A stretch of DNA of 64,000 nt from CBDBON01 sp965208395 (GTDB lineage: Bacteria > Chloroflexota > Dehalococcoidia > Lucifugimonadales > CBDBON01): the NCBI GenBank assembly GCA_965208395.1, contig CBDBON010000003.1, positions 744,001-808,000 of the forward strand. The letters are read 5' to 3'. The notes below the pieces were generated by a model. The model saw nothing but the letters and a program-made list of their open reading frames with translations. It ran no database searches and was not told the DNA's origin. The position numbers and the translations under genes are program-made. Shown here piece by piece: positions 1 to 8,069 of the stretch (the stretch's first letter is position 1; every line of letters begins with the position of its first letter).

Positions 1-1200
1 CACGTCGTTGGGGGAGCGCCGGGGGAGCGGGATGGCGTCCATGTCGTGGTCCTGGAGCCTCTGAAGCCACGGCGGTTTGACTCCCTGAATCCTGTAGCGG
101 GGAGCGTCGGTCAGAAGTCTCACCGGCGCCTCTCCCTGCACCCGACCGTTCTCCAGTATCCTCACGAGACCATCGTCCGTCACTCTGCCGATGACGGTGG
201 AGTCCAGGTCCCACTTTTCGAAGACGTGCCTGACCTCGGCCTCCCTGCCCTCCCTCACCACGAAGAGCATCCGCTCCTGCGACTCTGACAGCATGACCTC
301 GTAAGGGTCCATGTCCACGTCCCGGCGCGGGACGTGCGACACGTCGATCTCGATACCGGAGCCGGCGTTGGCCGCCGCCTCCACGGCGGAGCTGGTCAGC
401 CCGGCGGCTCCGAGGTCCTGCACTCCGACCACGCAGTCGAGACGGGCCGCCTCCAGGCATGCCTCGATCAGAACCTTCTCCAGGAAGGGGTTGCCGACCT
501 GGACGGTCGGACGCATCTCCCTGTCCTCTTCGAACGTCCGCGAGGCGAGCGCGGACGCCCCGTGGATTCCGTCACGCCCGGTGTCCGCGCCGACCAGCAT
601 GAGCAGGTTGCCCGGCCCGCCCGTCGTCGACCGGACCATCTCGTCCACGCGCAGCAGCCCTATGCACATCGCGTTGACGAGCGGATTGCCGGAGTAGGAT
701 TCGGAGAAGACCACCTCGCCTCCCACGTTGGGGACGCCGATGCAGTTTCCGTAGCCCGAGATGCCGGCCACCACGCCTCCGAACAGGTACCGATTCCGGT
801 CCTCGGCAGGCGGGCCGAACCTCAGCGAGTTGAGCAGCGCGATAGGCCTTGCCCCCATGGCGAAGATGTCGCGGACGATGCCGCCTACCCCGGTCGCCGC
901 GCCCTCGTACGGCTCGACCGCCGACGGGTGGTTGTGGGACTCGATCTTGAAGACGACGGCCAGCCCGTCGCCGATGTCGACGACTCCGGCGTTCTCCGCC
1001 CCCTGCTCGACCAGAATACGGCTGCTGCGGAAGGAGAACATCGAAAGAAGCGGCTTCGAGTGCTTGTAGCCGCAGTGCTCGCTCCAGAGTGACCCGAACA
1101 GGCCCAGCTCCAGCGTGTTGGGCTCTCGTCCGAGACGCTCCACGATCGCCTCGTACTCGGGCTCGGAGAGGGCGAGGGCCTCCAGCGCCTCTTTATCCAT
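1..1200 (-). CDS. purL: Phosphoribosylformylglycinamidine synthase subunit PurL (5' part)
   Basis: This is the first 400 codons of the large FGAM synthase subunit, which makes FGAM from FGAR, ATP and ammonia in the fourth step of purine synthesis; the gene runs off the left edge. It starts at ATG 1200 behind a clear GGAGG. The N-terminus reads MDKEALEALALSEPEYEAI, followed by the WSEHCGYKHSK motif and the ESHNHPSAVEPYEGAATG nucleotide/Mg loop typical of small, multi-subunit PurL. Gln for the ammonia would come from PurQ, encoded upstream on the same strand (2194-2919), with a split EamA transporter gene in between. No purS is visible nearby. Identification is secure; the C-terminal half is not in view. 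Confidence 0.95.
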   Translation of the reverse strand, partial: MDKEALEALALSEPEYEAIVERLGREPNTLELGLFGSLWSEHCGYKHSKPLLSMFSFRSSRILVEQGAENAGVVDIGDGLAVVFKIESHNHPSAVEPYEGAATGVGGIVRDIFAMGARPIALLNSLRFGPPAEDRNRYLFGGVVAGISGYGNCIGVPNVGGEVVFSESYSGNPLVNAMCIGLLRVDEMVRSTTGGPGNLLMLVGADTGRDGIHGASALASRTFEEDREMRPTVQVGNPFLEKVLIEACLEAARLDCVVGVQDLGAAGLTSSAVEAAANAGSGIEIDVSHVPRRDVDMDPYEVMLSESQERMLFVVREGREAEVRHVFEKWDLDSTVIGRVTDDGLVRILENGRVQGEAPVRLLTDAPRYRIQGVKPPWLQRLQDHDMDAIPLPRRSPNDV

Positions 1201-1316
1201 CTGCGTTCCTCCGGGTGTTACAGATTAGCGGACCCCCATCCTAACCTTCCCCCGGCTCCTCGGGGGAAGGGACAAGAGGGCGACCTTCCCCCCGCGAGCC
1301 TGAATTGTCCCCTCCC

Positions 1317-1781
1317 TCACTGTCTCCCTACGGCGACGAGCGCCACGCCGATGACGACGAGCAGCGCGCCGGCTACCGAGCGCCACGTCAGGTGCTCGAT
1401 CCGCCTCAGGAACAGGTACCCCAGGACTATAGACACGAGGGGGTGGGTTCCCGCAAGGGGGGCCACCAGCACTACCGGAGCACGGTCGAGTGCCAGGAAC
1501 CAGAAGGTGACTCCCCAGGTGGAGGCGCACCCCGCCGCGGCCACGAGAAGCCACGCCCGCCCAGGGGAGCGGGGCGCGTCGGCCGCGACGTCGCGATGGA
1601 AGAGCATGCCCACTATCAGCGTACCGATCAGGAGGGAGAACGCCGTCGCGACCAGCGGCGAGGAGTAGTCGGTCACGATCTTGCGAGCCACCAGCGTAAC
1701 GGAACCGTAGCTCGCTGCGGCGCCCAGAGCGGCGAGGCAGCCCAGCAGCACGCGCCGGCGGGCAGCGTCCAGTCTCATCAT
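1317..1781 (-). CDS. EamA/DMT transporter, second half-protein
   Basis: A 154-residue hydrophobic protein beginning MMRLDAARRR, with about five predicted membrane segments and the EamA-like end segment SVAGALLVVIGVALVAVG. It corresponds to the second EamA repeat of a ten-helix drug/metabolite transporter. Its ATG (1781) overlaps the TGA of the preceding half-protein as ATGA, so the two are translationally coupled. Together they have 294 residues, the normal length of a single two-repeat DMT protein. Either the transporter is naturally split into a heteromeric pair or one frameshift divides a single gene. Substrate unknown. Confidence 0.8.
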   Translation of the reverse strand: MMRLDAARRRVLLGCLAALGAAASYGSVTLVARKIVTDYSSPLVATAFSLLIGTLIVGMLFHRDVAADAPRSPGRAWLLVAAAGCASTWGVTFWFLALDRAPVVLVAPLAGTHPLVSIVLGYLFLRRIEHLTWRSVAGALLVVIGVALVAVGRQ

Positions 1782-2200
1782 CTCTGGCTCAGCACCACCA
1801 TCACGCCCGCTATGATCGACAGCGTGCCAAGCAGCGTAGGGGCGTTTATGCTCTCGCCGCCGACGGTCAGCGCGAGGGCGGTCGCGAACAGCGGCGACGC
1901 GCCTATTATGGGAGTCGCACGGTAGACTCCCGCCATGTCGACGGACACGAAGTTGAGCAGCCTGCCGAGGGGGAAGTTCATCACGCCCGAGAGGAGGAAC
2001 CATACGAAGGCGAAGCCGCTCAGAGCGAACACCTCCTCGAGGTGGAACAGGAGCGCGAGGCTCATCGTGATGGCCGTGCCCACGATGAGCGACACCAGCG
2101 TCCCGGTGGTCGGACGCATATAGCGCAGTCCGAGCCGGGCGAAGATCGGGCTGGTCCCGAAGCCCAGCGCGGCGCAGAGTCCGAGGCCTACCTCTAACAA
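1778..2200 (-). CDS. EamA/DMT transporter, first half-protein
   Basis: A 140-residue membrane protein equal to the first EamA repeat, with about five helices and the motif FGTSPIFARLGLRYM near the N-terminus. The only start that keeps the first helix is TTG at 2200, which overlaps the last codons of purQ by 7 nt. The frame ends in TGA at 1778, overlapping the ATG of the second half. Its place between purQ and purL suggests co-transcription with purine synthesis, but I cannot tell whether the substrate is a purine. Confidence 0.78.
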   Translation of the reverse strand: MLEVGLGLCAALGFGTSPIFARLGLRYMRPTTGTLVSLIVGTAITMSLALLFHLEEVFALSGFAFVWFLLSGVMNFPLGRLLNFVSVDMAGVYRATPIIGASPLFATALALTVGGESINAPTLLGTLSIIAGVMVVLSQR

Positions 2201-2919
2201 CCGGAGGAGGCTCTGGCAGCCCCGGACAGGGGGGAGAACGACCGCACGATCGACTCGAATATGGCGGCGCCGTCCGTACCGCCCATCTCCCTCTCGCAGC
2301 AGCGCTCAGGATGGGGCATCATGCCCATGACGTTGCCCTGCTCGTTGAGGACGCCGGCTATGTTGCCCAGCGAGCCGTTGGGGTTGGCCTCCTCGGTCAC
2401 GTCTCCGTCCTCCGCACAGTAGCGGAAGGCGACCCGCCCCTCCGACTCCAACCGATCCATCGCGTCGGGATCGGCGAAGTAGTTGCCCTCGCCGTGCGAT
2501 ATGGGCACACGCAGGACCTGTGCCTCCGCAGTGGCGTTCGTGAAGGCCGTCGAGGCGTTCTCAACCCGCAGGTTGACCCACTGGCAGCGGAACTGCAGAT
2601 GCGAGTTCCTGGTCAGCACTCCTGGCAGCAGCCCGGCCTCGCACAGTATCTGGAAGCCGTTGCAGATTCCGATCACCAGCCGACCACTCGCGGCGAACTC
2701 CTCGACAGCCTTCATCACCGGCGAGAACCGCGCAATAGCCCCTGCGCGCAGATAGTCGCCATACGAGAAGCCTCCGGGCAGGACGACGCAATCGTAGGGA
2801 GAGAGGTCGGTATCCTTGTGCCACACGTAGTCGACGGGCTGTCGGAGGATCTTGTCGATGACGTGGTAGCAGTCGGTGTCGCTCCACGTCCCTGGGAAGA
2901 CGAGCACGCCGAATCTCAT
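2194..2919 (-). CDS. purQ: Phosphoribosylformylglycinamidine synthase subunit PurQ (glutaminase)
   Basis: A 241-residue class I glutamine amidotransferase that releases ammonia from glutamine for PurL. The N-terminus MRFGVLVFPGTWSDTD, the oxyanion segment LPGGFSYGDYLRAGA, the nucleophile elbow GICNGFQ (catalytic Cys) and MMPHPER (catalytic His-x-Glu) are all intact. The length is normal for PurQ. It lies 31 bp downstream of yqeY and its end overlaps the split transporter that separates it from purL. The ATG start at 2919 gives the expected N-terminus. Confidence 0.96.
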   Translation of the reverse strand: MRFGVLVFPGTWSDTDCYHVIDKILRQPVDYVWHKDTDLSPYDCVVLPGGFSYGDYLRAGAIARFSPVMKAVEEFAASGRLVIGICNGFQILCEAGLLPGVLTRNSHLQFRCQWVNLRVENASTAFTNATAEAQVLRVPISHGEGNYFADPDAMDRLESEGRVAFRYCAEDGDVTEEANPNGSLGNIAGVLNEQGNVMGMMPHPERCCEREMGGTDGAAIFESIVRSFSPLSGAARASSGC

Positions 2920-2950
2920 CGCCGCCGATTCCGCATCGCTGGCAGGCTGT

Positions 2951-3406
2951 TCAGTCCGATCCGCCGCTCAGCAGCCGGGATGCTATGGCGCTTACCTGTC
3001 CGCCCTGAGCCCTGCCCTTGACCTGTGGCATCACTCGCCCCATCACTTTGCCCATGTCGGCCGGACTTGCCGCGCCCGTCTCGTCTATTGCCTGTCTCAC
3101 GAGTACGGTGATCTCGTCGGCGTCCATCTGCCTGGGCAGATATTCGAGGATCACGGTCACCTCGGCCTGCTCCTTGTCGACCATGTCCTGCCGTCCGCCC
3201 TGCGTAAAGGCCTCGATGCTGTCGCGGCGCTGCTTCACCTGACGGGTCAGGACGTCCACGACGCCGGCGTCGTCCAGCTCACGCTGGGCCGCGATCTCCT
3301 CGTTCTTTATCGCCGCCCGCAGCAGACGTATCACGGAGCGGCGCAGCTTGTCACCGCTCCGCATCGCCTCCTTCAGATCGTCGTCGAGCCTGCTCTTCAG
3401 CGACAT
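2951..3406 (-). CDS. yqeY: GatB/YqeY domain-containing protein
   Basis: A 151-residue soluble helical protein of the YqeY family, related to the tRNA-binding tail of the GatB amidotransferase subunit. Typical features are the start MSLKSRLDDDLKEAMRSGDK, the LRRSVIRLLRAAIKNEEI helix and the C-terminal block MGKVMGRVMPQVKGRAQGG. It is thought to act on or near tRNA, but its molecular role is not established. It sits between gltX and purQ on the same strand, fitting a translation/purine operon. The length and start agree with the family. Confidence 0.93.
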   Translation of the reverse strand: MSLKSRLDDDLKEAMRSGDKLRRSVIRLLRAAIKNEEIAAQRELDDAGVVDVLTRQVKQRRDSIEAFTQGGRQDMVDKEQAEVTVILEYLPRQMDADEITVLVRQAIDETGAASPADMGKVMGRVMPQVKGRAQGGQVSAIASRLLSGGSD

Positions 3407-3485
3407 TTTTCTCTCTGTCCACGGGCATAGGCGCCAAGGGTGCGTATCCAGTCGGCGGCAGTATAGGGAGCCGGTTCTTGGAGTG

Positions 3486-4958
3486 TCAAGAAAGGGATTC
3501 CAGGCGTTCGAGCGACGACTCGACCGAGGCGAGCGTCCTCTCCCTTCCGAGCACCTCCAGCGTCTCGAAGAGAGGGGGCGCGACCCTTTGGCCGCTGGTC
3601 GCCACGCGAAGCGTCCCGAAGAGCTGGCCGGCCTTCACGTCCAGGTCCGCGGCCAGGGCTCGCAGGGCGTCCTCTATCGATCCGGCTTCGAATGAGTCCA
3701 GCCCGGACAGGGCCGCCAGCGCCGACTCGAGCGCCTCCCGGGTGCGGTCGAGGTCCATGCCCCGCTGCACCAGCTCCTCGACCTTGTATCCGATCACGCC
3801 CCGGAAGAAAAAAGCGATCAGCGGGGCCGCATCGGCGAGCGTCTTGATCCGCTCCTGGACAAGAGGGACGATTCTAAGCAGATATGCCCTGTCCGGCAGC
3901 TCACGAAGCTCCTCGGGAGGGAATCTGCGCCAGTAGTCGAGCAGCGCGTCGGCCAGGTGGTCCGTCTCCATCTCTCGAAGATAGACGCCGTTCATCCAGT
4001 CGAGCTTGTCCACGCTGAAGACGGCGCCCGCCTTGCCGACGCGGTCGATGCTGAACTGCGAGACCAGCGCCTTCTTCGAGAAGAGCTCCGTCCTGTCGTC
4101 GAGCGACCAGCCGAGCAGCGTCAGGAAGTTGACCATCGCATCGGGCAGGTAGCCGCGCGTCCGGTAGTCGAGCACCGAGGTGGCGCCGTGCCGTTTGCTC
4201 AGCTTGGCGCGGTCGGGAGCGAGAATGATCGGCAGGTGTGCGAACGCGGGCCTGTCCCAGCCCAGCTCGTCGTAGAGCCTGACATGCTTGGGCGTGCTGG
4301 ACAGCCACTCCTCGGCCCGCATGACGTGGCTGATCTCCATCAAGTGATCGTCGACGACGTTGGCGAGATGATAGGTCGGGAAGCCGTCGGACTTGAGCAT
4401 CACGAAGTCGTCGACCAGCCGGTTCTCGAAGGTCACCTCGCCGCGCACCATGTCGGTCACGGCGGTGGTCCCTTCGAGGGGCATCCTGAAGCGTACGACC
4501 GACGCGACGTTCGCCCGCCGGAGGTCGTTCCTCTCCTCATCGGTCAGGTCGCGGCACCGCCTGTCGTAGCCCGCGGGCGCCTTGCGCCGGGCCTGCGCCC
4601 TGCGCATCTCGGCAAGACGCTCGGTGGAGCAGTAGCAGCGGTAGGCTGCACAGCTTTCCAGCAGACGGTCGACCGCGGCCCGGTACAGGGTGAGGCGTTC
4701 CGACTGGACGTATGGGCCGTAAGGACCGCCGATGTCCGGGCCCTCGTCCCAGTCGATGCCCAGCCAGCTCAGGGCGGCGAGCTGGCCTTCGACCGCACCT
4801 TCGACCTTCCTGGCCTGGTCGGTGTCCTCGATGCGAATCAGGAAGGCGCCGCCGTGGTGGCGGGCGAACAGCCAGTTGAATATCGCCGTGCGGATGTTGC
4901 CGACATGCGGCTCGCCCGTGGGACTTGGAGGATATCGAACGCGTACCTGTTGTGCCAT
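3486..4958 (-). CDS. gltX: Glutamyl-tRNA synthetase
   Basis: A 490-residue class I aminoacyl-tRNA synthetase that charges tRNA-Glu (and possibly tRNA-Gln, if the organism uses transamidation). The Rossmann core has YPPSPTGEPHVGN (HIGH-like motif, HVGN), RIEDTDQ, and the KMSKS-like AKLSKRHG. A helical anticodon-binding domain follows to the end, with the usual total length. The ribosome site before the ATG at 4958 is weak, but the N-terminus MAQQVRVRYPPSPTG matches the family. It precedes yqeY by about 80 bp. Confidence 0.97.
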   Translation of the reverse strand: MAQQVRVRYPPSPTGEPHVGNIRTAIFNWLFARHHGGAFLIRIEDTDQARKVEGAVEGQLAALSWLGIDWDEGPDIGGPYGPYVQSERLTLYRAAVDRLLESCAAYRCYCSTERLAEMRRAQARRKAPAGYDRRCRDLTDEERNDLRRANVASVVRFRMPLEGTTAVTDMVRGEVTFENRLVDDFVMLKSDGFPTYHLANVVDDHLMEISHVMRAEEWLSSTPKHVRLYDELGWDRPAFAHLPIILAPDRAKLSKRHGATSVLDYRTRGYLPDAMVNFLTLLGWSLDDRTELFSKKALVSQFSIDRVGKAGAVFSVDKLDWMNGVYLREMETDHLADALLDYWRRFPPEELRELPDRAYLLRIVPLVQERIKTLADAAPLIAFFFRGVIGYKVEELVQRGMDLDRTREALESALAALSGLDSFEAGSIEDALRALAADLDVKAGQLFGTLRVATSGQRVAPPLFETLEVLGRERTLASVESSLERLESLS

Positions 4959-5028
4959 CGGTGCGCAGCCATTCTAGCATGCCAGGCAGGGACTCCATCC
5001 CAATTCTTCCCCTAGGAAGAGGCAGTGA

Positions 5029-5928
5029 TCAGGCTGACAACTGATACAGGAAGGCCCTCAGCTCTTCCGGCAACTGGGACGTGAACTCGGCGTATCTGCC
5101 AGTCGACGGGAGAAGAAACCCCAGCCTGTGCGCGTGGAGGAAGTGGCGTCCGAGCCTGGGATCGGCCCCGCCGTACGTGGAGTCGCCGGCCAGAGGGTGG
5201 CCGATGGAGGCGAAGTGGACCCGTATCTGGTGGGTCCTTCCGGTCGTGGGCCGCACTTCGACCAGGGAGTGAGCGTCATAGTACCGCTCGACGCGGTAGC
5301 GAGTCGTCGACTCCTTGCCGTTCGAGACGACCGCCATCCGCTTGCGGTTGGCCGGGTCACGGCCGATGGGAGCCTCGATGACCGCCTCTCTCCGCCTAAG
5401 CCGGCCAAGGGTGAGCGCCAAGTACCCCTTCGTGAAGCCCCTTCGACGGACCTGTGACGACAGCTCGGACTGGGCCCGTTCGTTCTTGGCTACGGCGATC
5501 AGGCCGGACGTGTCCTTGTCGAGCCGATGAACGATTCCCGGTCTCACGGTGCCTCCAATGTCCTGCAGGCCGGGACACATCGCCAGCACGGCGTTAGCCA
5601 GCGTCTCGTCGGGATGCCCGGGTCCTGGGTGGACAGTGAGACCGGCCGGCTTGTCGATGACAATCACGTCGCCGTCCTCGTGGACCACACCGAGCGCCAT
5701 CCTCTGGGGCTTGAGATGGCTTTCGACGGGATCCGGGACTACCACGGTCACACGTTGACAGCGCCGCAGCCTCGACGCGGGCTTCGCCGGGGCCCCATCG
5801 AGCGTAACCATCCCCTCGGAGATGAGACGGTGCAGGCGCGAACGGGAGAGCTCAGGGACCCGGTCGGCCACAAACCTGTCGAGCCGACCAGCGTCCGCAT
5901 CGGCCACCAGCGTGAAGGTGCGGCTCAC
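5029..5928 (-). CDS. rluD: RluD-type pseudouridine synthase
   Basis: A 299-residue RluA/RluD-family enzyme that isomerises uridine in rRNA. Residues 1-70 form an S4 RNA-binding domain (GRLDRFVADRVPELSRSRLHRLI); the catalytic domain has the signature GIVHRLDKDTSGL with the catalytic Asp, then the TGRTHQIRVH motif and a C-terminal LHAHRLGF segment. The ATG at 5928 overlaps the end of lspA as ATGA, so lspA-rluD is a coupled pair, an arrangement common in bacteria. Assignment to RluD rather than RluA/RluC rests on the S4 domain and context. Confidence 0.92.
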   Translation of the reverse strand: MSRTFTLVADADAGRLDRFVADRVPELSRSRLHRLISEGMVTLDGAPAKPASRLRRCQRVTVVVPDPVESHLKPQRMALGVVHEDGDVIVIDKPAGLTVHPGPGHPDETLANAVLAMCPGLQDIGGTVRPGIVHRLDKDTSGLIAVAKNERAQSELSSQVRRRGFTKGYLALTLGRLRRREAVIEAPIGRDPANRKRMAVVSNGKESTTRYRVERYYDAHSLVEVRPTTGRTHQIRVHFASIGHPLAGDSTYGGADPRLGRHFLHAHRLGFLLPSTGRYAEFTSQLPEELRAFLYQLSA

Positions 5929-6491
5929 CCATCATCTCCGGCGGGTTTGTCATGTTCCGGCGGAGATGACCGTCCCGAGAACCTGTCCGAAAGGACCAGG
6001 TATGCCACGAGTATCGTGATACCGACGACGATAGAGGAGTCGGCGAGGTTGAAGACGGGCCACCAGGCGAGTCCGATGAAGTCGACGACCGCCCCGTTGA
6101 TCAGCCTGTCGGTCAGATTGCCGAAGGCCCCTCCCAGCTGGAGCCCGATGGCGAACCGGAGGAGGGGCAGCGGTGCGCCGTGCGTCCTGTAGAAGTAGAC
6201 GAGGAAGCCGATCGCGACTATCGAAGCTACGATCAGGAGCGGCGTCGCGCTCTGAAACAGCCCGAAGGCGGTGCCGCTGTTGGTGACGTAGGTGAACCTG
6301 AACGGGCTGTCTTCCGGCCAGGACTGGCCGTAGCTCAGGAGGCTCTTGGCAAGGTACTTGGTGCCCTGGTCGAGGAGGAAGACTGCGGGAACGGTGAGCA
6401 GCAGGATCCAATCGCCGTACCAGGCGAACCGATCCTGCGCAGGCGATTCGGGAGCGGCCTCCCGTACCTCGGTTAAGTCATGCTCACTCAT
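5925..6491 (-). CDS. lspA: Lipoprotein signal peptidase (signal peptidase II)
   Basis: A 188-residue integral membrane aspartyl protease that removes the signal peptide of diacylglyceryl-modified prolipoproteins. Four membrane helices are visible. The conserved boxes are VTNSGTAFGLF, GGAFGNLTDRLINGAVVDFIG (first catalytic Asp) and WPVFNLADSSIVVG (second catalytic Asp). The N-terminal 25 residues form an acidic hydrophilic extension. Several substrates occur in this window: the LprG-like proteins, the Pro/Thr-rich lipoproteins and the HtrA lipoprotein. The stop overlaps the rluD start by 4 nt. Confidence 0.95.
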   Translation of the reverse strand: MSEHDLTEVREAAPESPAQDRFAWYGDWILLLTVPAVFLLDQGTKYLAKSLLSYGQSWPEDSPFRFTYVTNSGTAFGLFQSATPLLIVASIVAIGFLVYFYRTHGAPLPLLRFAIGLQLGGAFGNLTDRLINGAVVDFIGLAWWPVFNLADSSIVVGITILVAYLVLSDRFSGRSSPPEHDKPAGDDG

Positions 6492-6586
6492 ACGCTCGAA
6501 GACACCGGCGTGATTCGATCCCCCATTCCATTAGGAGGATAGCACACGCGACTCGGTATCGAGTCCGCGCCTGGCTGCATCCCTGT

Positions 6587-7738
6587 TTAGAGCAGCCGGC
6601 GGAGCAAGTGGGATACGGCCTCTCTGTCGAGGGGGCGCGGCAGGGCGGAGAGTCGGTCCCACTTCGTGTGCTCCAGCAGCGTCTCGAAGCCGTCCACGTC
6701 GACTCCGAGAGGGCCCAGCCGAGTCTCCATACCGCAGCCTGCCATGATTGCGGTCAGCCTGTGCACCGCCTCTTCGAGGTCAGACACTCCCATCGCGTCC
6801 CAGAGGGCCGGAAGCTTATGGGAGATCGCCTCCGCCTGCGACCTGAGGAAGGTGGTCAGCGTCAGACCGACCGACTGGCCGTGGTCAACGTTCCAGTAGA
6901 GCGTGAGCGGACTACCAACGGCGTGGCAGACATTGGGGCGGCTGTTGCTATAGGCGATACCCGACATGGTCGCCGCGAGAGCGCATGCGGCGCGGGACTC
7001 CCGATCGCCATCGTTGCACGACCCCTCCAGGTTCCGGGAGAAGAGACGGATCACCTCGAGGTTCAGCGAGTCCGACAGGGGCTGGGCCTCGACCGACCAG
7101 TACGATTCGAATGCACTCGTGAAGGCGTCCATCCCGCTTGCCGCAGCGACATCCCTCGGCATCGTCATCGCCAGGGTCGAATCGACGACGGCGACGTCCG
7201 GGAACATCAGCGGGCTTCCCAGGCCCATGTGCTCCCTAGCGTTCATGTCCCAAAGCGCCGCGCCCGAGGTAACCTCGCTGCTGCTCCCGGAGGTGGTGGG
7301 TACGGCGACGAACGGCAGACCACGTCGCCGGAGGTCCTTCACACCCAGCGCATACTCCCGAGCCGTTCCGTCGTGGCACGCAAGCACGGCCACAGCCTTC
7401 GCGAGGTCCATCGCGCTGCCGCCGCCCACCGCCACGATGACGTCCGGGGCCGCATCACGGCAGAGGGCGACCGCCCCGTCTACCAGCTCCGGCGACGGGA
7501 AGGGCACGACCCGGTCGAAGAGCGTGACGCGCTTCCTGCCGAGCATCTCGAACACCTCGTCGAGAACGCCGGAGGCCCGGAGGCTGCTCCGCCCTGTGAC
7601 GAGAAGTACGCGGGGCTGTGCGCCAGCCAAATCCGCAACGACCGCCGGGAGGTCGGCCAGCCGACCGTCCCCGAAGATGACCCGCGTGGGGTTGAGCCAC
7701 GTGAAAGGGGAAGCCTGATCGCTCTTCGGTGTAGCTAT
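6587..7738 (-). CDS. Iron-type (group III) alcohol dehydrogenase, phosphonoacetaldehyde-reductase-like; probable AUA start
   Basis: An NAD(P)-dependent dehydrogenase of the Fe-ADH superfamily: IVAVGGGSAMDLAKA (dinucleotide loop), PTTSGSSSEVT, and the metal region SGMDAFTSAFESYWS, CHAVG and VDHGQSV. The ligand set D-H-H-H appears as D-S-H-H, because the residue four after the Asp is Ser, as in some PhpC-like members with non-His there. There is no ATG, GTG or TTG in frame before residue 37 (TTG at 7630, which would delete the first strand and VIFGDGRLADLP). An ATA at 7738 lies 6 nt after AAAGAGG and gives 383 residues, the family length. AUA initiation, or an ATG-to-ATA change, is my inference. 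The substrate is uncertain. Confidence 0.8.
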   Translation of the reverse strand: MATPKSDQASPFTWLNPTRVIFGDGRLADLPAVVADLAGAQPRVLLVTGRSSLRASGVLDEVFEMLGRKRVTLFDRVVPFPSPELVDGAVALCRDAAPDVIVAVGGGSAMDLAKAVAVLACHDGTAREYALGVKDLRRRGLPFVAVPTTSGSSSEVTSGAALWDMNAREHMGLGSPLMFPDVAVVDSTLAMTMPRDVAAASGMDAFTSAFESYWSVEAQPLSDSLNLEVIRLFSRNLEGSCNDGDRESRAACALAATMSGIAYSNSRPNVCHAVGSPLTLYWNVDHGQSVGLTLTTFLRSQAEAISHKLPALWDAMGVSDLEEAVHRLTAIMAGCGMETRLGPLGVDVDGFETLLEHTKWDRLSALPRPLDREAVSHLLRRLL

Positions 7739-7910
7739 GGTGTGCCTCTTTGGCGGTGGATTTGAGGGCTTGCGCCCCGCCGCTCAGCACCTGGGATCAC
7801 GCTCGCGCAGGATCTGTCTGAACGGTCTGACGGCAGGCTGCGATTGTGTCACATGAGGCGGCCGCGCGCCAGACCCAGACCAGCCCGGTAACTGTTCAGA
7901 CTCGATGTGT

Positions 7911-7942
7911 GTCCGTTCGCCCTGAGCCTGTTTGAAGGGCCC
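7911..7942. repeat. Dispersed palindromic repeat, copy 1
   Basis: Contains GTCCGTTCGCCCTGAGCCTG followed by a GAAGGGC end, an imperfect palindrome (GCCCT...AGGGC). It matches copies at 35176-35204, 35216-35242 and, more loosely, 46220-46248. The similarity with the 35.2-kb copy extends about 15 bp further left (CTGTTCAG). Confidence 0.7.
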
Positions 7943-7987
7943 AGTTACACAGAACAGTGGCCCAACCCGTCCCAAGGCGCCAGGCGC

Positions 7988-8017
7988 TTGCCCTCCCTCT
8001 CGCCGGATAGGTATACT
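7988..8017 (+). promoter_or_regulatory. Sigma70-like promoter for the P450 fusion gene
   Basis: TTGCCC (7988-7993) and TATACT (8012-8017) are separated by 18 bp, about 50 bp upstream of the ATG at 8070. Inferred from sequence only. Confidence 0.4.
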
Positions 8018-8069
8018 CCCATCATACGGGCCCGAATTGGTCTGAGGGCGTTCAGGCAGGCGGGAAGCG

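Larger units (their letters stand above)
7739..8069. other. Intergenic region between divergent genes
   Basis: About 330 bp separate the alcohol dehydrogenase from the P450 fusion gene. I see no coding sequence. It contains one dispersed repeat copy (7911-7942) and a promoter-like element reading towards the P450 gene (7988-8017). Confidence 0.6.
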
